Shown: positions 32,865 through 41,432, numbered from the stretch's first letter. The stretch is DNA of 64,000 nt from Acidimicrobiales bacterium (GCA_035316325.1 DATHJB010000212.1:1-64000), one strand, 5' to 3'. A program made the numbers and translations. The notes: generated by a model not told the origin, from the letters alone.

Positions 32865-35363
32865 CTACAACAGCGCCGTGCGGCGGGCCGCGGTCACGGC
32901 GTCGGGCCGCGACTGCACGCCCAGCTTGCGATACAGCGACCGCACGTGGCTCTTGACCGTGTTGGCGGAGACGCCCAGCTCGCCGGCGATCTCGTGGTGG
33001 GTCATACCGCTGGGCAGGTAGCGCAGCACGGCGATCTCCCGTTCCGACAGCCGGGTGCGGCTCGGCCGGCCCCGCCGGGCGGCCACGGCGTCGACCCGGG
33101 CCACCAGCCGGTGCAGCTCGTGGTGGCGGACGGTCAGGCGGCGCAGCGCCGGCAGCAGCTGGCCGGCTTCGGACAGGAAGGTGGCGCCGAAGCCCTCGGT
33201 GCTGCCGACTTGAGCAGCCAGAAGCAGGTGCCGGTCGCGCTCGGCTCCGTCGCCGCGGGCCGCGGCCAGGCGGGCGGCGCACAGGTCGCGGACCAGGCGG
33301 TCGCGGGGGTTCGCCGGCTCCAGCTCGGCGAGCAGGGTGGTCGCCGTGGCGCGGTCGTCGCGGGTCAGTGCCAGCCGCAGCGCCAGCAGGTCGCGCTGGA
33401 TGCCGGGCAGCACGCCGCGGAGGTGAGCCGCGGCCCCGTCGACGTCGCCGTCGGCCAGGCGGAGCCGCGCCTCGTGCCGGTCGAGGGTGGCGTAGAGCTC
33501 CGGGCCGACGGGGTGATCCCGCAGGCTGCGCCGGATCTCGGCGAGCATCCCGACGCCCGTGCACGGGTCCCAGCGGGCGGCCCGGATCTGCGCGAGCTCG
33601 GCACGGTAGAGGGCGGCCAGGGCGGGCCAGCCCAGGCTGTCGGCCATCTCGGCGGCCCGGCCCACGAGGCGCTCCGCCTCGTCGAACTCGCCGCGCTCGG
33701 TCAGCACGCCGGCCAGGGTCACCTGGGCGTCACGCATGCCGGGGTGGTCGGGGATGCCCATCGCCTCGGCGGTCCGCAGCACGCGGCGGGCCTGGTCCTC
33801 GGCGGTGCGGAGCTGCCCCCGGCGCAGCGCCTGGCGGGCCCGGAAGGCCGGTGCCATCAGGCTGCGCATGATCTCCGACGAGCGCGGCACGTCGAGCTCG
33901 TCGGTGAGGGCGGCGGCGCCGTCGACGTCGTCGAGCAGCATCCGGGTGGTGATCATGACCACCCGCACCCGCTCGTGGAAGGCCGTGGCCTCGGGCGGCA
34001 GGGGCAGCTCGAGCGCCTGTGCGCCCAGCTCCTCGGCGCGTCGGGCGTGCAGGGTCACCCCGTTCCACAGGGCCTGGGCCGACAGCAGCAGGCCCCGGGT
34101 GGGGTGGTCGTCGGGCGCCCCGGCGAGCGCCTCCTCGGCCCGGGTGAGCCACTCGGTGGCGTGGTCGAACCGGCCGCTGCGACCCACCAGGGCGGCGAAG
34201 TGCAGCATCCGCTCCGGCGACTCCTCCACCCAGGCGGCGGGGAACACCGTGCTCCAGTCGGTGCCGACGAGGTGACCCCACCCGGCGTCGTAGGGGTCGT
34301 CGGCGACCAGCGCGAACGCCTCGCCCAGGTCGTCCGCGTTTCCGGCCAGCTGGTGCACGGCGCCCCGGGAGTCGTGCCGGGCCGCGAACCACCCGGCCGC
34401 GCTGCGGCGCAGCGACCGGGCCGTGCCGGGGTGCCGGCGGTCGAGCTCGGCCCGCAGCAGCTCGGCGAAGAGGCGCCGGTAGCGGAACCAGGCGCGGTCG
34501 TCGTCGAGGGAAACCACGGACAGGCCGGCCTCGTCGGCTTCGCGCAGCATCCGGCCGGCGTCGGGACGACCGGTCACCACCCGGCACAGGTCGGCCGAGA
34601 ACCGGCCCAGCACGGACGTGGTGAGCAGGAAGTCCTTCATCTCGGGCGACTGGGCGCCCAGCGTGCGGTGGGTGAGGTCGCGGGCCGCGTCACCGTCGAG
34701 GTCGCAGCCGGCGGGTGAGGTGGCCAGGAGCTGGACGCCCGCGGGCCAGCCCTCGGCCCGGTCGGTGAGGGCGGCGACGACCTCGTCGCGCACGTCGGGG
34801 ACGCCCAGCTCGTTGAGCAGCCGGGCGGTGTCGTCGGGCCCGAAGCGCAGGTCGTCGGCGTCGAGCTCGGCGACGCGGCCCTGGGTCCGCCACCTTCCTG
34901 TGGGAAGGTGCAGGTCGCGCTGGGTGGCAACGACGAGGCGCAGGGTGGGTGGTAGCAGCTCCACGAACCGGGCGAGCTGGCGGGCGAGGGTCGGGTCGAG
35001 GACCCCGTCGAGTCCGTCGAGCACCATGACCGTGGTGTCGGGGAGGGCCGCCGCCAGGTCGCACAGCCGGTCGGCCACCAGGTGGTCGTCCGGTCCCGCC
35101 TCACCCTGGAGGGCCCGGGCGATCTCACCCCAGAAGTCGGCGGGGTGAGGTGAGGCCCACACCGTGGGCAGGCCGGCGGTGTCGGCGAACTGGCGCAGCG
35201 CCTCGGTCTTGCCGTAGCCCGCCGGCGCCCGAACCAGGGTGAGCGGCCGGGTGGTGGCCGCACGCAGGTGTTCCACCACGTCAGGCCGCTTCAGGAGCAG
35301 CTCACCAGGGTCACCCGATGGAGGTGATTGAGACTCACCCTGTTGCTCGCCACCGTGATGCAT
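32865..35363 (-). CDS. LAL2: MalT-like LuxR-family ATPase regulator
   Basis: 832 aa from ATG 35363 (MHHGGEQQ), preceded by GGGAG; the frame is open to 35495, but that would run into the divergent LAL3 start region. The ATPase has Lys52 (RAPAGYGKTEAL) and Walker B TVMVLDGLDGVLD. The helical sensor region contains WSTVFPAAWVEESPERMLHF. The C-terminal LuxR HTH has LSEREIAVLRYLPSGMTHHE and ANTVKSHVRSLYRKLGVQSR. Composite element E2 overlaps its codons 8-18, an unusual place for an operator. It sits head-to-head with LAL3, 88 nt apart. Confidence 0.9.
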   Translation of the reverse strand: MHHGGEQQGESQSPPSGDPGELLLKRPDVVEHLRAATTRPLTLVRAPAGYGKTEALRQFADTAGLPTVWASPHPADFWGEIARALQGEAGPDDHLVADRLCDLAAALPDTTVMVLDGLDGVLDPTLARQLARFVELLPPTLRLVVATQRDLHLPTGRWRTQGRVAELDADDLRFGPDDTARLLNELGVPDVRDEVVAALTDRAEGWPAGVQLLATSPAGCDLDGDAARDLTHRTLGAQSPEMKDFLLTTSVLGRFSADLCRVVTGRPDAGRMLREADEAGLSVVSLDDDRAWFRYRRLFAELLRAELDRRHPGTARSLRRSAAGWFAARHDSRGAVHQLAGNADDLGEAFALVADDPYDAGWGHLVGTDWSTVFPAAWVEESPERMLHFAALVGRSGRFDHATEWLTRAEEALAGAPDDHPTRGLLLSAQALWNGVTLHARRAEELGAQALELPLPPEATAFHERVRVVMITTRMLLDDVDGAAALTDELDVPRSSEIMRSLMAPAFRARQALRRGQLRTAEDQARRVLRTAEAMGIPDHPGMRDAQVTLAGVLTERGEFDEAERLVGRAAEMADSLGWPALAALYRAELAQIRAARWDPCTGVGMLAEIRRSLRDHPVGPELYATLDRHEARLRLADGDVDGAAAHLRGVLPGIQRDLLALRLALTRDDRATATTLLAELEPANPRDRLVRDLCAARLAAARGDGAERDRHLLLAAQVGSTEGFGATFLSEAGQLLPALRRLTVRHHELHRLVARVDAVAARRGRPSRTRLSEREIAVLRYLPSGMTHHEIAGELGVSANTVKSHVRSLYRKLGVQSRPDAVTAARRTALL
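35311..35340 (+). promoter_or_regulatory. Triple-hexamer composite element E2 (LAL3, inside the LAL2 5' end)
   Basis: TCACCC-N5-AGGTGA-N7-TCACCC on the + strand, one mismatch in the middle hexamer. It is 111 nt before the LAL3 start and oriented toward it. It lies inside the beginning of the LAL2 coding region, so protein bound here could also block LAL2 transcription. Confidence 0.85.
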
Positions 35364-35383
35364 CGATAGGTCGCTCCCAGCTC

Positions 35384-35406
35384 CGTTCCACCCGCCGGTG
35401 TGAACG
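35384..35406 (+). promoter_or_regulatory. Hairpin in the LAL2/LAL3 divergent region
   Basis: CGTTCCACC (35384-35392) and GGTGTGAACG (35397-35406) can pair over 9 bp with a single bulged T and a 4-nt loop, 43 nt downstream of element E2 and 45 nt before the LAL3 start. It is shorter than the hairpins of the other three leaders. Confidence 0.4.
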
Positions 35407-35451
35407 AACAACGGTGCGATCGTGATCGGCAGAGTATCGGGGAGAGGATCG

Positions 35452-38040
35452 ATGGCCACGGTGAACGCGATCGAGAGCAGCTGGCGAGTGGTCACCCCGG
35501 TCGGCCCGGAGCTGCCCGCCCTGCCCGAGCGCTACATCGCCCGCCCCCGGCTCGAGCAGCGCCTGACCGAAGCCATCGCCCGGTCCAGGGTGGTGGCGAT
35601 GGTGGCGCCGGCGGTGTCGGGCAAGACCACCCTCGTCGCCGGGTGGAGCGCCACCGAGGCGGCGCCGCCGCTCGCCTACGTGGCCCTCGACTCCTACGAC
35701 AACGAGCTCACCCGCTTCTGCAGCAAGCTCGTCGGCGGGCTCCAGCACGTCCACCCCGGCTTCGGCGCCTCGGCCCTCTCGGAGCTGGCCGCCACCAGCG
35801 ACGCCCGGCGCTTCCTCGACATGCTGCTCCCCGAGCTGACCGGGCTCGGCCGAACCGTCGTGATGCTCGACGGCCTGGAGGCGGTGACCGGCCCCGACGT
35901 CAACACGGTGATCGGCGACATCCTCGTCGGCCTGCCCGACCCGCTGCGGGTGGTCCTCTCCAGCCGGTCGGAGCCGCTGCTGCGGCTGGGCCTGCTGCGG
36001 GCTCGGGGCCAGCTGGCGGAGATCCCCGCCACCGACCTGGCCTTCGACGTCCGGGAGACCGCCTCGTTCCTGGCCACCTTCGACACCGTGCCGTTCGGCC
36101 CCGACGAGACCCTGGCCCTGCACGAGCGCACCGAGGGCTGGACCGGCGGCGTGAAGCTGGCCGCCCTGGCCGCCGCCCAGCACGCCGACCCGCTGGCGGC
36201 GATCCGCGGCTTCACCGGCAGCAACCGCTACGTGGCCGACCTGCTCGGCCGCGAGGTGCTCGAGCCGCAGCCACCCGAGACCCGCGACTTCCTGGAGGTC
36301 ACCTCGGTGCTGCGGGAGCTCGACGCCGAGCTGTGCGACCTGGTCACCCAGGGGACCGGCAGCGGGGCGATGCTCGAGAGCCTGGAGCGCGCCGGCATGT
36401 TCCTCGAAGCCGTCGACGACGAGCGCACGCGCTTCCGCTACGCACCCCTGTTCCGGGAGTTCCTGCAGCGGGAGCTGCACGTCCTCGACCCCGAGCGCCA
36501 GCGGGCCGCCCACCGGACCGCGGCCGTCGAGCTGGAGGAGCGCGGCGACGTGACCGCCGCCATCGACCACTACGTCGCCGGCGGGCAGGAGGGCGACGGC
36601 GTGCGGCTGGTGCTGCAGCACGGGCAGCGGTACGCCGCCGACGGCGAGGTGGAGGTGCTGCGGTCGTGGCTCACCGTCCTCCCGGACCACGCGCTCACCG
36701 GCGACGTCCGCCGGATGCTGGAGATCGGGCGGCTGTGCCTGATCCCGGGCCTGCGCGACGAGGCCGGCATGTGGCTGGAGCGGGCCCGCCTGCGGCTCGA
36801 CGAGTCCGACGACGCCGAGCTGGTGGCCCGCCACGCCCTGTTCGTCGGCTACGCCCAGGCCCAGCTGGGCGACCTGGAGGGGGCGACCAGCCAGGGCCAC
36901 CGCGTGCTGGCCAAGGCGTCGGCGCTGCAAGGCCACGAGCAGGACTGGTTGCGTGCCCGCGCCCACCACCTCATCGCTGCCGCCTGTGCGAGCCTCGACG
37001 AGTTCGAGGCCGCCCGCCGTCATCGGGCCGCCGCCCCCAACGAGACCCGCGGCGAGGTGCCCACCGACTCCTACAGCGCCTGGCTCTGCTACCGCGAGGG
37101 CCGTCTCGACCGGGCGGTCGAGCACGCCAACCGCATCCTCGGCGAGAACGACTGGCCCTGGCAGTGGGCCACCGTGCTGATCGCCCGGGCCGGCGTCCTG
37201 CGGGAGCGCAACCAGCTCGACGAGGCCGAGGAGGACCTGGGCCGGGCCATCGAGCTGGCCCGGCGTTGGGACCGGCCCCGGGCCACGGTGTTCGGGTCGA
37301 TCGAGCAGGCCCAGGTCCACTACGCCCGGGGGCGCTCGACCGCCGCGTTCGAGGCGCTCGCCGCGGCCCGTCCCGAGGTGCACGGCGCCTACATCGGCCA
37401 GCTGCTCGACGCCACCGAGGCAGCGCTCTGGCTGCGCGAGGGCGACGTCGAGCGCAGCCTCACCATCCGCCACGAGCTGCCCGAAACCCGGCTCACCGCC
37501 CTGCTCGACATCCGCACGGCCATCGTCGAGGGCCGCCTGGAGCAGGCGCAGGCACTGGTCGCCGCCAACGAGGGCGGGGCCCGCTCCGTCCACGACCGCA
37601 TCTCCATGCGGCTGCTCCAGGCCCGGACCCTGCTGGCCCGCGACCCGGCTGCAGCGGGCGACGCCCTCCGCTGGGCGATCGACATCGGGCGCCGGGAGCG
37701 CTTCGTGCAGGTCTACGTGGAGGACCTCGGTCCGCTGCACGGCCTCCTGCGCCAACTGGCCGCCACGGGCGACGACCCCTACGTCTTCGGCCTGCTGGCG
37801 GCCATGGCCCAGTCCGACGAGGACGTGCCCGACCACGCCCACATCTCGGAGTCGCTGAGCTCGCGTGAGCAGGTGGTGCTGCGGTACCTGCCCACCAACC
37901 TCTCCAACAAGCGCATCGCCGCCGAGCTGCACATGTCGGTCAACACGCTGAAGACCCACCTCAAGAGCGTCTACCGGAAGCTCGGTGTGGGCTCGCGCGA
38001 CGAGGCCGTCGCCCACGCCCGCCACCTGCGACTTCTGTGA
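35452..38040 (+). CDS. LAL3: MalT-like LuxR-family ATPase regulator
   Basis: 862 aa, ATG 35452 with GGAGAGG at 35441-35447. Walker A Lys58 (APAVSGKTTLVAGW), Walker B TVVMLDGLEAV. The middle is a long TPR-like helical domain. The C-terminal HTH has SSREQVVLRYLPTNLSNKRI and VNTLKTHLKSVYRKLGVGSR. It is the close paralogue of LAL4: same P-loop position, same GSNRYVADLL/GSSRYVAELL and LERAGMFLEA/LERSGMFVEA, and nearly the same recognition helix. Element E2 lies 111 nt upstream. LAL3 and LAL4 have AVSGK rather than the GYGK of LAL1 and LAL2, marking two subfamilies. Confidence 0.92.
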   Translation: MATVNAIESSWRVVTPVGPELPALPERYIARPRLEQRLTEAIARSRVVAMVAPAVSGKTTLVAGWSATEAAPPLAYVALDSYDNELTRFCSKLVGGLQHVHPGFGASALSELAATSDARRFLDMLLPELTGLGRTVVMLDGLEAVTGPDVNTVIGDILVGLPDPLRVVLSSRSEPLLRLGLLRARGQLAEIPATDLAFDVRETASFLATFDTVPFGPDETLALHERTEGWTGGVKLAALAAAQHADPLAAIRGFTGSNRYVADLLGREVLEPQPPETRDFLEVTSVLRELDAELCDLVTQGTGSGAMLESLERAGMFLEAVDDERTRFRYAPLFREFLQRELHVLDPERQRAAHRTAAVELEERGDVTAAIDHYVAGGQEGDGVRLVLQHGQRYAADGEVEVLRSWLTVLPDHALTGDVRRMLEIGRLCLIPGLRDEAGMWLERARLRLDESDDAELVARHALFVGYAQAQLGDLEGATSQGHRVLAKASALQGHEQDWLRARAHHLIAAACASLDEFEAARRHRAAAPNETRGEVPTDSYSAWLCYREGRLDRAVEHANRILGENDWPWQWATVLIARAGVLRERNQLDEAEEDLGRAIELARRWDRPRATVFGSIEQAQVHYARGRSTAAFEALAAARPEVHGAYIGQLLDATEAALWLREGDVERSLTIRHELPETRLTALLDIRTAIVEGRLEQAQALVAANEGGARSVHDRISMRLLQARTLLARDPAAAGDALRWAIDIGRRERFVQVYVEDLGPLHGLLRQLAATGDDPYVFGLLAAMAQSDEDVPDHAHISESLSSREQVVLRYLPTNLSNKRIAAELHMSVNTLKTHLKSVYRKLGVGSRDEAVAHARHLRLL

Positions 38041-38061
38041 TGACCTGGGCATATGTCCAAG

Positions 38062-38091
38062 TCACCCCGGCAGGGTGACGGGGATTCACCC
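38062..38091 (+). promoter_or_regulatory. Triple-hexamer composite element E3 (LAL4)
   Basis: TCACCC-N5-GGGTGA-N7-TCACCC, a perfect match in all three hexamers, on the + strand toward LAL4. It lies 21 nt after the LAL3 stop and 244 nt before the LAL4 start. Confidence 0.88.
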
Positions 38092-38180
38092 CCGGGCTCG
38101 CCATGCTGGGGACGCTTCCGAGGGCCGGCGGTGTGGATCCCCCATGGTGCCCGGCGGAATCTCGGCGGCAATGCGTAGGC

Positions 38181-38260
38181 GGCGGCGGTCCGTCACCCCG
38201 GTTGGCCAGCGGCGGCACGACCGGCGTCGACGGACCGCTGCCACTACTCGGTAGCGTTTT
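38181..38260 (+). promoter_or_regulatory. Long hairpin plus mini-hairpin/T-run in the LAL4 leader
   Basis: GGCGGCGGTCCGTC (38181-38194) pairs with GACGGACCGCTGCC (38229-38242): 13 Watson-Crick pairs and one G-U, 34-nt loop. It is followed by CTAC-TCG-GTAG (38244-38254) and CG-TTTT (38255-38260). This may be a LAL3 terminator or an attenuator-like leader for LAL4. Confidence 0.55.
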
Positions 38261-38335
38261 GTGAGGTCAGGATCATCGTCGTTCCGCGGGGCGGCGCCGG
38301 CACTCGTGGTGGGCACGACGAGCGGAGGTGTCACC

Positions 38336-40942
38336 GTGGCCGGCTGGGATTGGGTAGATACGAACTGGCGACTCGTGGAGCCCGGCGCACCAGTGGTGCC
38401 GAGCCTGCCCCGGTACTACGTGCCACGGCCGCGGCTGCACCGCCTCCTGGACCACGCGCTGGAGGACGCCAAGGTCACGCTGCTCCGGGCGCCCGCGGTG
38501 TCGGGCAAGAGCACGCTGATCAGCGGGTGGCACGCCGAGGGCGGCCGGCCGGCGATGGCGTACGTGTCGCTCGAACGCCTCGACAACGACCCCACCCGCT
38601 TCTGGGACCGCGTGTTCCACGAGCTCCGGCTGGGGGTCGGCCGCCGCAACGGCGACCTCGTCGACATCGACACCGGCACGCACGCCCGGCAGCTCCTCCA
38701 GCTGCACCTCCCCGAACTGGTCGGCCGCGAGCGGTCGGTGCTCGTGCTCGACCGGGCCGACGTGCTCACCGACCCCGACACCTGCCAGGTGCTCGGCGAG
38801 TTCCTGCTCGACCTGCCGGCCTCGCTGCGGGTGATCCTGTCCGGTCGGGCGGAGCCGGCGCCGGCGCTGCGGGCCGGGCTGCTGCGGGCCCGGGGCCAGA
38901 TGACCGAGATCCACGCCGACGACCTCGCCTTCACGCGTGACGAGATGGTGGAGTTCTTCACCCACTTCGCCGACCTCGACCTGGGCGCCGACCATGTCGA
39001 CGCCCTCTACGAGCGGACCGAGGGCTGGATCGGCGGCGTCACCCTCGCCGGCCTCGCCCTCCTGCGCCACGTCGACACCGGCGCGCACGTCCACCACCTG
39101 ACCGGCAGCAGCCGCTACGTCGCCGAGCTGCTGGCGGCCGAGGTGTTCGACCCGCAACCGCCCGAGGTGCGCGAGTTCATGCTGGCCACCTCGGTGCTCG
39201 ACGTCATGGACGGTCCGCTCGCCGACGTCGTCTCCGGCGTCACCGGCGGGGCGGCCACGCTCGACAAGCTGGAGCGCTCCGGCATGTTCGTCGAGGCGAT
39301 GGACGAGCAGCGGACGTCGTTCCGCTACCGGCCGCTGTTCCAGGAGTTCCTGCGCCATCGCCTGCGGCTACTCGACCCCGACCGCGAGGTGGCGGCCCAC
39401 CTCGCCGCGGCCCAGGAGCTCGAGAGCCGCGGCGACATCGGGCCGGCGATCTCGCACTTCGTCGGCGCCGGCGAGTCCGACCACGCGATCCGCCTGCTGC
39501 TGTCCCACGGCGAGCGCGTCGCTGCCGCCGGCAACGTCGACGAGCTGCGCAGCTGGCTGGCGGCGCTCCCCGACCGGGCCCTCACGGGTGACGTCTACCA
39601 GCTGCTGCAGGTGTGCGAGCTGTGCGCGATGGTCGGCATGCGCGAGGAGGTCGTCCTGTGGCTCGAACGGGCCCGCTGGCGCCTCGAGGGCAGCGACGAC
39701 CAGCTCATGAGCGCTCTACGCGCCCTGATCTCGGGGTACGCCAACGCCGGCTACGGGAGGTTCGAGGCCGCGCTGGTCGACGGCCACCGCGTGCTGTTGC
39801 TCGAGACGGGCGGCGGCCCCGCCGATGCCGAGCTGCGCATGCGCGCCCACCACCTCCTGGTCGGCATCTACGCCGCGCTCGACCAGCTCGACGAGGCCCG
39901 CCACCATCGGGCCGAGGCCCCGTCCGATGCGACGGGCAACGTGCTGTCGCACGCCCTCAGCTCGTGGCTGTCGTTCCGGGAGGGTCGCCTCGAGCACGCG
40001 GTGACCTACGCCGAGGAGCTGATCGCCCAGAGCCGCAAGCCGTGGGAGGACGCCATGCCGCTGGTCACCCGCGGGGCGGTGCGGCGGGAGCGCAACCAAC
40101 TGGTCGAGGCCGACGCCGACCTGCTCGCCGGGGTCGAGGCCGGTCGCCGCTGGGCCCGCACCAGCATCGAGCTGTTGGGCTCGATCGAGCTGGCCCTGCT
40201 GCGGTTCGCCCAGCGCCGCCAGTCGGAGGCCTTCGCCATCCTCACCGACGCCCGGCCCAAGGCCCACGGCTCCTACCTGCTGCAGCGGGTGGAGCAGACC
40301 GAGGCGTCCCTGTGGCTGCGGGCCGGCGACGTCGAGCGCAGCCTCTTCGGCCGGGAGGAGCTACCCGACGGCCGGCTCACCGCCGAGCTGGACGTCCGGC
40401 TGGCGCTGGCGGTCGGGCCGACGGACGAGGTGCCCGAGCGGCTCGCCGTGTTCGAGGCCGGCATGCAGTCGCTGCAGGAGCGCATCACCGCCCAGCTGCT
40501 GCGGGCCCGGCTGGCGCTCGCCTGGGACGACGACACCAAGGCCGAGCACCACCTGCGCACCGCCATCGAGTGGGCCCGGCGGGAGCAGTTCGTGCAGCTG
40601 TTCGCCGAGGACCTGCCGGCGTTGGAGCCCGTGCTGCGCGGGCTGGTGAGCGGCTACGACGACGCCTATCCCTTCAGCCTGCTGGCGGCGATCGCCGAGC
40701 GGGACCCGGTGCTGCCGGTGAACGGGTCCGTGGTGATGGTGGGGGACTACGAGTCGTTGAGCGACCGGGAGCAGATCGTGCTCCGCTACCTGCCGACCGC
40801 CCTGTCCAACAAGCGGATCGCCGCCGAGCTGCACATGTCGGTCAACACGCTCAAGACCCACCTCAAGAGCATCTACCGCAAGCTCGGTGCCGGCTCACGG
40901 GGCGAGTCCGTGGCCCACGCCCGTGAGCTGCATTTGCTTTGA
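38336..40942 (+). CDS. LAL4: MalT-like LuxR-family ATPase regulator
   Basis: 868 aa from GTG 38336, chosen because GGAGG (38324-38328) lies 7 nt before it. Walker A Lys58 (APAVSGKSTLISGW), Walker B SVLVLDRADVL. The helical middle aligns with LAL3 throughout. The C-terminal HTH has SDREQIVLRYLPTALSNKRI and VNTLKTHLKSIYRKLGAGSR, almost identical to LAL3. The gene follows element E3 and a long structured leader of 295 nt. It is convergent with the 85-aa ORF. LAL3 and LAL4 are a tandem duplication. Confidence 0.92.
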   Translation: MAGWDWVDTNWRLVEPGAPVVPSLPRYYVPRPRLHRLLDHALEDAKVTLLRAPAVSGKSTLISGWHAEGGRPAMAYVSLERLDNDPTRFWDRVFHELRLGVGRRNGDLVDIDTGTHARQLLQLHLPELVGRERSVLVLDRADVLTDPDTCQVLGEFLLDLPASLRVILSGRAEPAPALRAGLLRARGQMTEIHADDLAFTRDEMVEFFTHFADLDLGADHVDALYERTEGWIGGVTLAGLALLRHVDTGAHVHHLTGSSRYVAELLAAEVFDPQPPEVREFMLATSVLDVMDGPLADVVSGVTGGAATLDKLERSGMFVEAMDEQRTSFRYRPLFQEFLRHRLRLLDPDREVAAHLAAAQELESRGDIGPAISHFVGAGESDHAIRLLLSHGERVAAAGNVDELRSWLAALPDRALTGDVYQLLQVCELCAMVGMREEVVLWLERARWRLEGSDDQLMSALRALISGYANAGYGRFEAALVDGHRVLLLETGGGPADAELRMRAHHLLVGIYAALDQLDEARHHRAEAPSDATGNVLSHALSSWLSFREGRLEHAVTYAEELIAQSRKPWEDAMPLVTRGAVRRERNQLVEADADLLAGVEAGRRWARTSIELLGSIELALLRFAQRRQSEAFAILTDARPKAHGSYLLQRVEQTEASLWLRAGDVERSLFGREELPDGRLTAELDVRLALAVGPTDEVPERLAVFEAGMQSLQERITAQLLRARLALAWDDDTKAEHHLRTAIEWARREQFVQLFAEDLPALEPVLRGLVSGYDDAYPFSLLAAIAERDPVLPVNGSVVMVGDYESLSDREQIVLRYLPTALSNKRIAAELHMSVNTLKTHLKSIYRKLGAGSRGESVAHARELHLL

Positions 40943-40949
40943 CAGCGGC

Positions 40950-40965
40950 GGCGGCCCCGGCCGCC
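40950..40965. terminator. Short GC-rich hairpin after LAL4
   Basis: GGCGGC and GCCGCC form a 6-bp stem with loop CCCG, 8 nt past the LAL4 stop and 57 nt from the convergent 85-aa ORF. There is no T-run. Confidence 0.35.
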
Positions 40966-41021
40966 CGCCACCGCTTGGGGCGGCGGCGGGGAGGTCGGTA
41001 TGGGCTGTAACCGGTCAGTGG

Positions 41022-41279
41022 TCAGTAGATCGTGCTGCGGTCGTCGAGGACGACGGCCGCCCGGTGCACCAGCTTTCCGGCGTGCCCGATGCGTCCGGCC
41101 GTCGCGGAATCGAGCTCGAGCATCGCCGTCCAGGTGTCCCGCAGCTCACGCTCGAGTCGGTTCAGTCGGCTCGACAGGCGGGGGAGGTCCGCTGCGGGCT
41201 CGGCGACGCGGAGATGGCGCCGGCTCTTGCGGGTGCGTCCTGACGACGCAGGCACTTCGAGGGGCTCCGCCGCTGACAT
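41022..41279 (-). CDS. 85-aa hypothetical protein under element E4
   Basis: ATG 41279 with GGAGG about 8 nt upstream, a strong ribosome site. The N-terminal 30 residues are basic (SSGRTRKSRRHLR). Residues 31-65 form an amphipathic helix (LSSRLNRLERELRDTWTAML), and the rest is mixed. No family recognised. Its leader copies the LAL1 layout: element E4 110 nt upstream in the same orientation, a 14-bp hairpin between, and a similar sequence at the hairpin foot. It is therefore probably an output or partner of the LAL circuit. Confidence 0.65.
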   Translation of the reverse strand: MSAAEPLEVPASSGRTRKSRRHLRVAEPAADLPRLSSRLNRLERELRDTWTAMLELDSATAGRIGHAGKLVHRAAVVLDDRSTIY

Positions 41280-41309
41280 GGGACAAACCTCCAGGGGGTG
41301 TGGAGTTGG

Positions 41310-41356
41310 GGCTGGGCGTCGCCATCGAGGAACAGGCAGCGAGGCGACGCCCAGCC
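41310..41356 (-). promoter_or_regulatory. Long hairpin in the leader of the 85-aa ORF
   Basis: GGCTGGGCGTCGCC (41310-41323) and GGCGACGCCCAGCC (41343-41356) form a perfect 14-bp stem with a 19-nt loop, 30 nt before the start at 41279 and 33 nt downstream of element E4. Confidence 0.75.
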
Positions 41357-41389
41357 GCTTTGCGTTGCATCACACGGTCGCAACGCATC

Positions 41390-41419
41390 GGGTGAGCGGC
41401 AATCACCCGGGTGGGGTGA
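41390..41419 (-). promoter_or_regulatory. Triple-hexamer composite element E4 (85-aa ORF)
   Basis: On the + strand GGGTGA-N7-TCACCC-N5-GGGTGA, a perfect match in all three hexamers. Read on the minus strand it points toward the 85-aa ORF, like the other elements toward their genes. It lies 13 nt after the end of the 58-aa membrane ORF. Confidence 0.88.
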
Positions 41420-41432
41420 AAGCCGAATTGCC

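Noticed and set aside
35335-38052. 905-codon minus-strand frame opposite LAL3
   Set aside because: Composition of a shadow frame; LAL3 has complete ATPase and HTH motifs.
38190-38215. A further TCACCC hexamer (about 38193) in the LAL4 leader as another composite element
   Set aside because: The correctly spaced partner hexamers are absent; it is a single chance hexamer in the hairpin loop.
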